This document shows positions 1 to 6,828 of a stretch of 9,141 bases of DNA, in pieces. The stretch covers positions 527 to 9,667 of the forward strand of contig PMAK01000131.1 of the NCBI GenBank assembly GCA_003153655.1, read 5' to 3'. Source of the stretch: Phycisphaerales bacterium (GTDB taxonomy: Bacteria; Planctomycetota; Phycisphaerae; Tepidisphaerales; Tepidisphaeraceae). Below the pieces are notes generated by a model, which worked only from the letters and a program-made list of their open reading frames with translations, did no database searches and was not told the DNA's origin. Each line of letters begins with the position of its first letter. Positions within the stretch are counted from its first letter, which is position 1. Position numbers and translations under genes: made by a program.

Positions 1-2441
1 GACTCGGCGCGGAATTTCGCCATGGCTGCGCTAATAATTTGGGGGTCGCCGGTCTCCCAGGCGGCTTTCATTGCGGCATCCGCAAGTTGAAGTAGCGTTC
101 CTCGCCCCTTGAATGAGCCCTGCCGACGCAGGTCCAGAAGCTCTTCGCCATCGGCTGCCCATTGACCCACATTGGCCTCGCGGCTGACCGAGAAGGAAAG
201 CTTCTTCAGCGTGCCGCCGGCAGCGCTGAGACGAGTCATGAGTGGGCTGTATAAATCGGTGAGAATGCCCTCTTCGGCCACGATTGCATCAAACACCCGA
301 ACGTATGCTGCGTCGCGCTCTTGCACCAAGGCCCTGACGCGGTCCTTTGCCCCCTCGCAGTCAGTGAGCTTCTCCTTCATCTGAATAAGCGATGCAGTTT
401 CTTCGGCGATGCGCTTCGACAAAGCGGCGAACTTGCCTGCCGTGTCTCGGTCCACTTTCACAAGCTTTTCAATGCGTGAGATTTCTGCTTCCAATAAAGC
501 TAACGGCTGCCGGTCGAGTTCGGCATTGTCCGTGATCAAAGCGACGTTTGGATCAGTCGGGTCGCTAGGACGCACGCCCTTCCAATCCTTTGCTAATTTG
601 CGAGCGCTCGCGAGGTGAGTGGTAAGTGAAGTATCAACGTCGCCCTTGTAGTCCAATAGAAACGGCTCCCACTCGTCTGGCTTGAGAGCGGTCGCCTTGT
701 GGCGTTCGGTCATTTTCCTCAGCGCCTCGGGCGCCGCGTGACTTCGAAGATTGCCCACCTCGTCCTTGAGGGACAGTAACGACTGCTCTCGTGAAGCGAA
801 GTAGCGGAGGTATCCTCGTATCTTGTCGGCCGCCGTGGTAAGCGCACCGAGTCGAGTCACTCGAACGTCACTGTCCTTTGATACCAGCTTCAATCGATCC
901 TTCGTATAGCCTGCGATCAGCTTGGTCTTTTCCGCGATTTGCTTTCTCAAGCTGGCGATAAGTTTGCCCTTTTCGAGTTCGCTGCCAATACGTTCTGATA
1001 GGTCGGCTAAAGCATCTTCTTCACGAGCACGCGCGTCGCGGAAACGCATAGCTCGTAATTCAAGGAGTTCTTCAAAGTCTGTCGTGCCATCCCGGTCGGC
1101 AAATGGATGGGCTTCGAAAATGACCCTCTCAATCTCACGCATGAGTGCGTCGGTCATGCCGGTCGCAGAGCAAAGATCCTCGACGAACTTCTGCGATAGG
1201 TACCGCGCGCGGGGATATTCCGCCGCAGACCCTTCATCTGATCTGTCAAGACTTCGTTCGCTCTGATCTCCTTGTTGCCATCGCAGCGTTACAGACGCGC
1301 CCTGGAGCAGGTCGTGCGCTCGGCTCAAAAACGATGCGGGGCTAAGACGATCCGATGTCGCGTCGCAGCCGAGGGCGATCACATCAGCCAAAGCCGTTTT
1401 GCCGGAACCCCTTGCTCCGATGATTGCGACAAGGCCAGGATTAAGTTCGATTGCCGGCGTCATCGCCCACGGGGCATTCTTGATTTCAACGGCGGTTATG
1501 ACTTGCGAAGGCGTAGCGTTGACCGGCGGTTCATCCCCAACAAACGACCGCCCGGCGGGATCGATACAGGCTTGGCGAATGGAGTCGAACGCGAGGGCTC
1601 CCTTGATCCACGAGTAGCGGTCTCCATCTGGGACGCCCACAGTTCGCGCCTCGTGGGCGTCGCTTCCATGCATGCACGGTTTTAGGCCGCCATAGCGCAC
1701 CCGCAACTCCTCTTCGGTGAAGCTACGTCGGCCGAGCCAAAACTCGCGTTGCGCTGGGCTACTGGCAAAGATTACGTGCGCAAACTTCTCCACCTCCTGC
1801 CGCAGCGTCGCGTCGGCCGCATCGCGAACACCAGAAGTACCGTCAGTCTCGCTTCCAGCGACGGCAATCAGGATGTTTTGGTGTGCCCAAGCACTGGCCG
1901 TGTAGACTTGTTTTAGTTGATCGAACGAAACTTTGAATTGCTCAGACCCGCGCTCAAGCGATGCAACCGGTTCCGTGAGATTTGAATCGAACCGCTGACC
2001 GAGTCGGATAAGGTCGTCTTTGTTGCAGCAGAAAGAATCGCTATGCGCGCTGAAAGTCAGGCGCGCAAGAAATCGCTTCAACTCTACGAGGTGCTCCGGG
2101 TCCTCAGGGCTTACGAGCAGGTGGAGATTGACCCATTTGCCTTTAACGGTCCCGATTCCGAGTCGCATCTCGATATTGGGAAAGATCAGTTCGCATTCGG
2201 GCAACCGACCTTGACGCTTCGCCTCGCAAACGCGTTCATAGCTATCGGTACTGTAGTAGTCTGTGACGCCAATTGCGCGAATCGCAGGCGCCGCCGCCTC
2301 CAATGCTTTGAGGTAGCTCGCCCAGCTATCAGCGCCCTTGAACTGATCGTTCAGAACCGTGCCAGGCGCATGAATGTGTGGCTCCCACCGATACCAGCGG
2401 GAGCCGGAATTCAACTCTTGGTGTTGTTGTCCGTCTTCCAT
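1..2441 (-). CDS. TrlF-family PHP domain / AAA (SMC-like) ATPase, C-terminus cut off by the window edge
   Basis: An unbroken reading frame of 813 codons runs leftward from an ATG at 2441 and leaves the window without a stop. An in-frame TAA lies four codons upstream, so this ATG is the first possible one; no clear Shine-Dalgarno precedes it. Residues 1-300 look like a PHP metallohydrolase domain: HIH at 22-24, VTDYYS with D61, E91 in PNIEMR, H107 in LHLL, H187 in AWAH, and HGSDAH at 258-263, which together could build a multi-metal site. A P-loop, GARGSGKT, lies at 342-349. From about 440 to 760 the chain is rich in charged residues and leucine, typical of a long SMC/Rad50-like coiled coil. 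The ATPase signature and Walker B would lie beyond the window. The layout matches proteins annotated as TrlF-family AAA-like ATPases. By inference it is a nucleic-acid or nucleotide-processing enzyme gated by ATP, possibly in phage or plasmid defence; its substrate is unknown. It is transcribed away from the trb operon. Confidence 0.88.
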   Translation of the reverse strand, partial: MEDGQQHQELNSGSRWYRWEPHIHAPGTVLNDQFKGADSWASYLKALEAAAPAIRAIGVTDYYSTDSYERVCEAKRQGRLPECELIFPNIEMRLGIGTVKGKWVNLHLLVSPEDPEHLVELKRFLARLTFSAHSDSFCCNKDDLIRLGQRFDSNLTEPVASLERGSEQFKVSFDQLKQVYTASAWAHQNILIAVAGSETDGTSGVRDAADATLRQEVEKFAHVIFASSPAQREFWLGRRSFTEEELRVRYGGLKPCMHGSDAHEARTVGVPDGDRYSWIKGALAFDSIRQACIDPAGRSFVGDEPPVNATPSQVITAVEIKNAPWAMTPAIELNPGLVAIIGARGSGKTALADVIALGCDATSDRLSPASFLSRAHDLLQGASVTLRWQQGDQSERSLDRSDEGSAAEYPRARYLSQKFVEDLCSATGMTDALMREIERVIFEAHPFADRDGTTDFEELLELRAMRFRDARAREEDALADLSERIGSELEKGKLIASLRKQIAEKTKLIAGYTKDRLKLVSKDSDVRVTRLGALTTAADKIRGYLRYFASREQSLLSLKDEVGNLRSHAAPEALRKMTERHKATALKPDEWEPFLLDYKGDVDTSLTTHLASARKLAKDWKGVRPSDPTDPNVALITDNAELDRQPLALLEAEISRIEKLVKVDRDTAGKFAALSKRIAEETASLIQMKEKLTDCEGAKDRVRALVQERDAAYVRVFDAIVAEEGILTDLYSPLMTRLSAAGGTLKKLSFSVSREANVGQWAADGEELLDLRRQGSFKGRGTLLQLADAAMKAAWETGDPQIISAAMAKFRAE

Positions 2442-2605
2442 GGGTGTGAATTAGCGCGTATTGTCCTCGGTTCGCCAAGGATCATCTTAGTTGAGATTGC
2501 GTAAGAATATACAAGTAGCAGATGGCCCCGCATAATCGCCAACATAGAGCAAAGCCAACACAGGTGCGATGGCCCCCTTTGACCAGTTCAGCCTCAATAC
2601 TCCCA

Positions 2606-2620
2606 GTTCTGATGCAGAAC
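2606..2620. repeat. Perfect inverted repeat GTTCTG-ATG-CAGAAC
   Basis: The six-base arms GTTCTG and CAGAAC are exact reverse complements around a 3-base centre. The site lies in the divergent intergenic region, about 165 bp upstream of the TrlF-like start and about 170 bp upstream of the trbC -35. It could be a binding site for a dimeric regulator or a small hairpin. No known operator consensus was recognised. Confidence 0.5.
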
Positions 2621-2645
2621 AGGCAGCCGGATTAACACCTGCCTG
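2620..2645. repeat. Inverted repeat with 7-bp arms CAGGCAG / CTGCCTG
   Basis: Perfect seven-base arms at 2620-2626 and 2639-2645 flank a 12-base loop. The left arm shares its first base with the end of the preceding inverted repeat, so two potential stem-loops are stacked directly against each other. No T-run follows on either strand, which argues against an intrinsic terminator. It may be a protein site or the remnant of a mobile element end. Confidence 0.45.
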
Positions 2646-2788
2646 GAGAACCGCCGCCTTGGCATAAAACGGTCCAGTAGAGCGACGAAGCGGGCGTCAT
2701 GCGTCGGTTCCTCCCTGTCGCAGATTCGACAGACAGAATTTCGCAGGCATCGTTCCTCCGTGCCTCCGATTAAAAAAATCCAAAAAAA

Positions 2789-2806
2789 CTTCTTGCATGC
2801 GAGAAG
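2789..2806. promoter_or_regulatory. Candidate operator: 18-bp near-perfect palindrome over the trbC -35
   Basis: CTTCTTGCATGCGAGAAG matches its own reverse complement in 8 of 9 base pairs; only the 2794/2801 pair fails. It fully covers the proposed -35 hexamer at 2793-2798. A dimeric repressor bound here would block RNA polymerase, so this is the most likely control point of the transfer operon. The regulator is not encoded in the window, and the motif was not matched to a known family. Confidence 0.6.
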
Positions 2807-2820
2807 ATCGGAGCTATTAT
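2793..2820 (+). promoter_or_regulatory. Predicted sigma70-type promoter of the trb operon
   Basis: TTGCAT (2793-2798) and TATTAT (2815-2820) are separated by 16 bp and lie in an AT-rich stretch preceded by A-runs at 2772-2788. A start of transcription near 2826-2828 would leave a leader of about 65 nt before the trbC ATG. No other similarly good promoter was seen before trbC, and the later genes are too tightly spaced to need their own. The call assumes a housekeeping sigma factor of the usual specificity. Confidence 0.55.
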
Positions 2821-2823
2821 ACG

Positions 2824-2841
2824 AGTTAATAAAGTTAATAA
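2824..2841. repeat. Tandem duplication of AGTTAATAA
   Basis: The nine-base unit AGTTAATAA occurs twice head to tail (2824-2832 and 2833-2841) without a mismatch, directly after the -10 element and thus at or around the transcription start. It could be a direct-repeat regulator site, or simply keep the leader AT-rich and unstructured. Confidence 0.5.
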
Positions 2842-2852
2842 CGGTGCAAATG

Positions 2853-2863
2853 GCATTGAATGC
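2853..2863. repeat. Short inverted repeat GCATT-G-AATGC in the trbC leader
   Basis: Five-base perfect arms surround one central base. With a one-base centre it cannot fold as a tight RNA hairpin without losing inner pairs, so if functional it is more likely a DNA site. It lies 14 bp before the trbC ribosome site. It shares the element GCAT with the palindrome at 2789-2806. Confidence 0.35.
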
Positions 2864-2892
2864 AGAGCAACTTTTTGAAAGGAGCGGGATTT

Positions 2893-3228
2893 ATGTTCCG
2901 AAGTCGAGTGGCTATTTCGTTGCCAGCGTTAGCCGGCTGGTTTGCTGTGATGGCCTGGGGTGGCGTGGCGCGTGCGGCCGCAAATGGAGCCAATGGCCAA
3001 CCTCTGCCTTGGGAAGGCCCTTTGAACCAAGTGTTGGCCAGCTTCACTGGGCCGGTTGCCAAGGCGCTGTGCATCCTGGCCATCGTTGTCATCGGATTTG
3101 GTTTCGCGTTCAGCGAAGGCGGTGGGCTGCGGCGCATTCTCGGCCTGCTGCTGGGCGTGTCCATCGCGGTCACGGCCACCAGCTTCGGCGTGACGTTCTT
3201 CGGCTTCGACGGCGGCGCTGGGTGGTAA
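2893..3228 (+). CDS. trbC: TrbC/VirB2-family conjugal pilin precursor
   Basis: This 111-residue protein is the major subunit of the conjugative pilus. A basic start (MFRSR) and hydrophobic stretch to about residue 24 form a signal peptide, with likely cleavage after GVARA (28). Two hydrophobic segments follow, at about 54-73 (TGPVAKALCILAIVVIGFGF) and 82-104, joined by the short polar loop SEGGGLRR. This two-helix hairpin and the motifs TGPVAK and GGGLRR are typical of TrbC pilins. The ATG at 2893 is preceded by AAAGGAG (2878-2884) at good spacing. An in-frame ATG at 2860 lacks a ribosome site and would spoil the signal peptide. It is the first gene of the trb operon here; trbB, normally just upstream, is absent. 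RP4 TrbC is circularised after further trimming; whether this one is cannot be told from sequence. Confidence 0.9.
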   Translation: MFRSRVAISLPALAGWFAVMAWGGVARAAANGANGQPLPWEGPLNQVLASFTGPVAKALCILAIVVIGFGFAFSEGGGLRRILGLLLGVSIAVTATSFGVTFFGFDGGAGW

Positions 3229-3265
3229 GTGACGCTTCGCCTGCTCGGCGGAAGGTGAGTTGACC

Positions 3266-3535
3266 ATGTCGCGCCCCGAAGAAATCGAAGGCTTTGAAGT
3301 CCCGCTCCATGTGGCATTGACCCAACCAATCCTCATGGGCGGCGCGCCGCGGACCTTTGCCATCCTCAACGGAACGCTGGCTCTGGTCATTGGCATGGGG
3401 ATGCACCTCTGGTGGCTGGGATTTCCGGCTGGCGCCGCCCTACATGCCGTTGCCGTGGTGATGAGCAAACGCGACCCGCATTGGTTTGATCTGTTTCGTC
3501 GTCATCTGCGGCAGCCGACATACATGGAATCGTGA
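3266..3535 (+). CDS. trbD: TrbD (VirB3-like) inner-membrane conjugation protein
   Basis: This small protein of 89 residues is a VirB3-type partner of the pilin and of the TrbE ATPase at the inner membrane. Visible family marks are VPLHVALTQPILMGGAPR (12-29), a hydrophobic region from about 31 to 65 that can form one or two membrane helices, and a cytoplasmic tail with KRDPHWFDLFRRHLRQP (68-84). The ATG at 3266 is chosen because AAGGTGA (3252-3258) lies seven bases before it. A TTG at 3260 in the same frame overlaps that ribosome site and is unlikely. It follows trbC after 37 bp and precedes trbE by 17 bp, in one operon. Length and motifs are normal for the family. Confidence 0.9.
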   Translation: MSRPEEIEGFEVPLHVALTQPILMGGAPRTFAILNGTLALVIGMGMHLWWLGFPAGAALHAVAVVMSKRDPHWFDLFRRHLRQPTYMES

Positions 3536-3552
3536 TGTGAAGGATTTCCGCC

Positions 3553-6123
3553 ATGTGGAACATTGGCGAATACCGAAACCGTTCCCAGCGCCTTGCTGAC
3601 CACCTGCCATGGGCCGTTTTGATCGGTCCGGGCGTGGTGCTTAATAAGGACGGCAGCCTGGAAAAGACGGTACGATTCCGCGGACCCGATCTGGATAGTT
3701 CCACCCCGTATGAGCTTGTCGCGGCCCGCGCGAGGATGAACAACGTTCTGCGCCGCCTGGGATCGCACTGGTGCGTGCATGTTGAGGCTGCGCGACGTTC
3801 TGCCCATGCCTATCCAGAAAGTAAGTTTTCTAATCCAGTGGCGGAATTGATCGACCGGGAGCGTCGGCAGGATTTCACCGCCGAGGCTCTGCACTTTGAG
3901 AGCCAATGCTTCGTCACATTCACCTACCTGCCACCAGCGGAAAGCATGGCGCGCCTGAGCGATCTGTTCATCGAACGACCGAGCAATGGGAGCAACGGAC
4001 AGGTTTCTTATCGCGCCCATTACGATCATTTCCTCGGCCAGGTCGATCAGGTGATGAACTTGATGGCATCTTTCATGCCAGAGGTTCGACCGCTGGATGA
4101 TTCTGAAACTTTGACCTACCTCCACTCGTGCATCTCGGACCGGCGATTGACCATCGCGGTCCCCGACGTGCCATTCTACCTCGATGAAATGATTACCGAC
4201 CGGCCGCTATTGGGCGGGCTCTCCCCGCGGTTGGGCCAACAATTTCTGAAAACCGTGTCGATCCGGGCTTACGTCAATCGCACGCTACCCTGCCTATTGG
4301 ATCGGCTAAACGAATTGCCAATCGAATACCGCTGGGTCGGCCGCTATCTTCCGATGGACAAGGCCGATGCAACGCGACATTTGAACAAGCTGCGCCGCCA
4401 GTGGTTCGCCAAGCGCAAGGGGATGACGACGCTGCTGAAAGAGGCGATCACCAAACAGGAAAGCAAGTTGGAGGATTCCGATAGTTTGAACAAGGCCGAA
4501 GATGTGGACGACGCGCTGCAGGAGCTCGGCGGCGAGCACTGCTCCTTCGGAGATTTCACACTCACGATCACTGTTTGGGATGAAGATGAACAAACTGCGA
4601 CGGAAAAGGCCCGCGCCGTCCAACAAGTTGTGGACGGAATCGGTCTTGTGTCCGAAATCGAAGATTTCAATGCGGTTCAGGCGTGGATGGGCAGTCTTCC
4701 CGGTCACGCTTATGCCGATGTGCGCCGGCCGCTGGTTTCCTCGCTGAATGTCTGCGACCTGGTGCCGCTGAGTGCGGTCTGGTCCGGTCCAGCGCGTTGT
4801 GCTCATCTCGACGGGCCACCGCTGCTAGTTACTCGCACGAAGGGATCGACCCCATTTCGCTTGTCACTGCATCAGGGCGATGTGGGCCATACGATCATTG
4901 CGGGCCCAACTGGCGCGGGCAAATCGACGCTATTAAATCTTCTAGCCTGCCAATGGCTCCGATATCCCGGCGCCCGTGTGTACATCTTCGACAAAGGCGC
5001 AAGCTGCCGCGCGATGACCTTGGCAATGGGCGGGGACTTTTACGATCTGGGCGGCGAAGGCGAAGATATTTGCTTCCAGCCGTTGGCGGACATCGACGAT
5101 GAATCGGAACTGGCTTGGGCACAAGATTGGATCGCCGACCTTCTGTACCGCGAAAAATTGGCAGTGACGCCGGCGACAAAGCAAGAATTGTGGGCGGCGC
5201 TGACCAATTTGGCGTCGATGCCGAAGGCACAGCGCACGCTCAGCACGCTTCTGGGCATCGTCCAAGATGCGGACATTCGACAGGCGCTCCGAAGTTACAC
5301 CCTCGATGGCGCGTATGGTCGGCTGCTGGATGCCAATGAGGACACGCTCAACAGTAATAACGATGCCCGCTGGCAGGCGTTTGAGATGGAACACCTGATG
5401 CAGAGCCGCTCGGCCCTGCTGCCGGTCCTGACATACTTGTTCCGCCGGCTTGAAAAACGCTTCGACGGCGCGCCAACACTGATGATTCTCGATGAGGCGT
5501 GGCTGTATCTGACCGAATCACTTTTCGCCGCCAAGATCCGTGAGTGGCTCAAGGTGCTGCGAAAGAAAAATGTCGCGGTCATCTTTGCGACGCAGAGCTT
5601 GTCTGACATTGCCGACAGCGCCATCGCGCCAGCGATCATCGAAAACTGTCCGACGCGCATCTTCCTGCCCAACGGCAACGCGATGGAGGAGCGCACGCGG
5701 AAAGTCTACGAGTCATTCGGCTTGAACGAACGACAGCTTCAAATCCTCCAGCAGTCAATCCCCAAAAAGGACTACTACTACCAGAGCCGGGAAGGAAATC
5801 GGCTTTTTGAACTGGGTCTCGGCGAATTGGCGCTGGCCTTTTGCGCCGCAGGCTCACCGCAGGATCAAGCGCGAATTACCAAAGTTCTGAGCGAGCATGA
5901 TCGCGGGCGTTTCGCCGCCGCTTACCTGAAGGAACGGGGTCTCGGCCATTGGGCGGAGCGTTTGGAAACTTTCAACGTCGAAAGGAAAGGCCATGAACAA
6001 CGTGAATCGGATCACGACAACATCGAATTCAGCAAAGGGCAAGTCGAAACACTTTCGGCCAAAGACAGCTCTGGTCCTGGCGCTCGTCGCCGGCGGCGCG
6101 CTCGTACTCGGGCCAGCGCGTAG
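3553..6123 (+). CDS. trbE: TrbE (VirB4-family) conjugative transfer ATPase
   Basis: This 856-residue protein is the VirB4-type ATPase that powers pilus assembly and substrate transfer at the inner membrane. The N-terminal part, to about residue 400, resembles the CagE/TrbE/VirB domain. The ATPase part carries a Walker A, GPTGAGKST (451-459), a Walker B ending in LDE with D647 and E648, and a following FATQS motif with Q681, so it looks catalytically intact. The ATG at 3553 has AAGGA at 3540-3544. The family-like sequence appears to end around residue 805-813 (YLKERGLGHWAERLETF). The last 43 residues overlap trbJ in another frame and end in a very basic run (ARRRRRARTR). That tail is unlike the rest and may be a late extension after loss of an earlier stop. 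Identity of the main part is secure. Confidence 0.95.
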   Translation: MWNIGEYRNRSQRLADHLPWAVLIGPGVVLNKDGSLEKTVRFRGPDLDSSTPYELVAARARMNNVLRRLGSHWCVHVEAARRSAHAYPESKFSNPVAELIDRERRQDFTAEALHFESQCFVTFTYLPPAESMARLSDLFIERPSNGSNGQVSYRAHYDHFLGQVDQVMNLMASFMPEVRPLDDSETLTYLHSCISDRRLTIAVPDVPFYLDEMITDRPLLGGLSPRLGQQFLKTVSIRAYVNRTLPCLLDRLNELPIEYRWVGRYLPMDKADATRHLNKLRRQWFAKRKGMTTLLKEAITKQESKLEDSDSLNKAEDVDDALQELGGEHCSFGDFTLTITVWDEDEQTATEKARAVQQVVDGIGLVSEIEDFNAVQAWMGSLPGHAYADVRRPLVSSLNVCDLVPLSAVWSGPARCAHLDGPPLLVTRTKGSTPFRLSLHQGDVGHTIIAGPTGAGKSTLLNLLACQWLRYPGARVYIFDKGASCRAMTLAMGGDFYDLGGEGEDICFQPLADIDDESELAWAQDWIADLLYREKLAVTPATKQELWAALTNLASMPKAQRTLSTLLGIVQDADIRQALRSYTLDGAYGRLLDANEDTLNSNNDARWQAFEMEHLMQSRSALLPVLTYLFRRLEKRFDGAPTLMILDEAWLYLTESLFAAKIREWLKVLRKKNVAVIFATQSLSDIADSAIAPAIIENCPTRIFLPNGNAMEERTRKVYESFGLNERQLQILQQSIPKKDYYYQSREGNRLFELGLGELALAFCAAGSPQDQARITKVLSEHDRGRFAAAYLKERGLGHWAERLETFNVERKGHEQRESDHDNIEFSKGQVETLSAKDSSGPGARRRRRARTRASA

Positions 6124-6778
6124 GGCCGATGCCTTTTTGTTCGATATCGTGTTAGACCCGATTGCGCTGGTCGAAAATGTCCTGAAGGTGGTGGACATTG
6201 GCGAGCAGATCGATGCGGTAGTCCAGCAAGTGGAGAACCAAGTTAAAGAACTGGAGCATCTCAACCTCAACGTTGCGCCGAATATTGCGGGAATCGTTTC
6301 AGGGGTGGAAGGCCAATTGGAGTCCAGCCTTTACAGCACACCGAATCCGGCCGGCCAACTCAACACGCGCTATCCGGCGGACATGACGAGTGCCACTTGG
6401 GCGCAGTATCAGTCGAACGAATCGACGTGGACGGACAACCAGCGCCAAGCGCTGGTCGAGAATCGTCAATTACAGAATCAGGTCTATCAGGACATGGATA
6501 CGACGACCCAACAAGTACAGGGAATCGTCGATGCGTCCAACTCGGCATCTGGCGAAACATCGGCGGTCCAGGCCCACAATGATCTGCTGGCGGTGGCGTC
6601 GGGCGAACTGGCCAAGCTGCAATCTCTGAAAGTCGCCCGCTCACGGCTCAAAACTGAAGCGCTGGCCCAGCAGCAATCAGAATCATCATATGCGGAGGCT
6701 GAACGTCAGCGGGTTCGCACCGGATGGAATAACCCCGCGCCTCCTACCGAAACGGTCGTCGATCCGTTTCAGAACTGA
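5993..6778 (+). CDS. trbJ: TrbJ (VirB5-like) conjugal transfer protein, first copy
   Basis: A 261-residue exported protein of the TrbJ family, which corresponds to the VirB5 minor pilus component thought to sit at the pilus tip and help contact recipients. A long basic n-region (1-24) precedes the hydrophobic core TALVLALVAGGALVLG, with probable cleavage after RADA (47). The mature chain starts FLFDIVLDPIALVENVLKVVD and is mostly alpha-helical and Gln-rich. Conserved blocks are LVENR (154-158), SNSASG (182-187) and GWNNPAPPT near the end. AAAGGAAAGG (5981-5990) before the ATG supports the start, which lies 131 bp inside trbE in a different frame; no other in-frame ATG would keep the signal peptide. 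The next gene encodes a related protein after 50 bp. The mature protein contains no cysteine. Confidence 0.87.
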   Translation: MNNVNRITTTSNSAKGKSKHFRPKTALVLALVAGGALVLGPARRADAFLFDIVLDPIALVENVLKVVDIGEQIDAVVQQVENQVKELEHLNLNVAPNIAGIVSGVEGQLESSLYSTPNPAGQLNTRYPADMTSATWAQYQSNESTWTDNQRQALVENRQLQNQVYQDMDTTTQQVQGIVDASNSASGETSAVQAHNDLLAVASGELAKLQSLKVARSRLKTEALAQQQSESSYAEAERQRVRTGWNNPAPPTETVVDPFQN

Positions 6779-6828
6779 ACAGCGGAACCAATTCAACTCG
6801 AAGGAAATTGTGAAAGAGGAGATTTGCC

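Larger units (their letters stand above)
2442..2892. other. Divergent intergenic region between the TrlF-like gene and trbC
   Basis: These 451 bp contain no convincing intact gene. The right end (2789-2886) holds the trbC promoter, a palindrome over its -35, a tandem 9-bp repeat, a short inverted repeat and the trbC ribosome site. The middle (2606-2645) holds two abutting inverted repeats. The left part (2521-2580) has the 9-mer GATGGCCCC twice, 47 bp apart. On the - strand a frame stays open from about 2763 to a TGA at 2594-2596 but has no recognised family. For the leftward gene only a weak promoter is seen on the - strand: TTGTAT (2509-2514) and TAAGAT (2484-2489) with a long 19-bp spacer. 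No rho-independent terminator was found. Confidence 0.75.

Noticed and set aside
922..1685. Three + strand ORFs of 72 to 137 codons
   Set aside because: They are antisense to the coiled-coil and P-loop region of the TrlF-like gene and consist of Ser/Arg-rich shadow sequence.
2043..2504. + strand ORF of 153 codons
   Set aside because: It lies antisense over the 5' half of the PHP domain, whose motifs are clear on the - strand; no ribosome site or family resemblance.
2716..2731. Inverted repeat TGTCG-N6-CGACA
   Set aside because: Only five pairs in GC-rich DNA; expected by chance, so not listed as a feature.
2860..2892. Upstream in-frame ATG for trbC
   Set aside because: No ribosome site precedes it, and it would add 11 residues in front of a good signal peptide; the ATG at 2893 has AAAGGAG.
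2760..3263. + strand ORF of 167 codons spanning the trbC leader
   Set aside because: It overlaps trbC in another frame, has no ribosome site, and its product (Arg/His/Trp-rich) looks like an out-of-frame reading of the pilin gene.
3260..3265. TTG start for trbD
   Set aside because: It overlaps the ribosome site that serves the ATG at 3266.
4306..4806. - strand ORF of 166 codons and similar ones inside trbE
   Set aside because: They are antisense shadows of a well-conserved VirB4 ATPase with no supporting signals.
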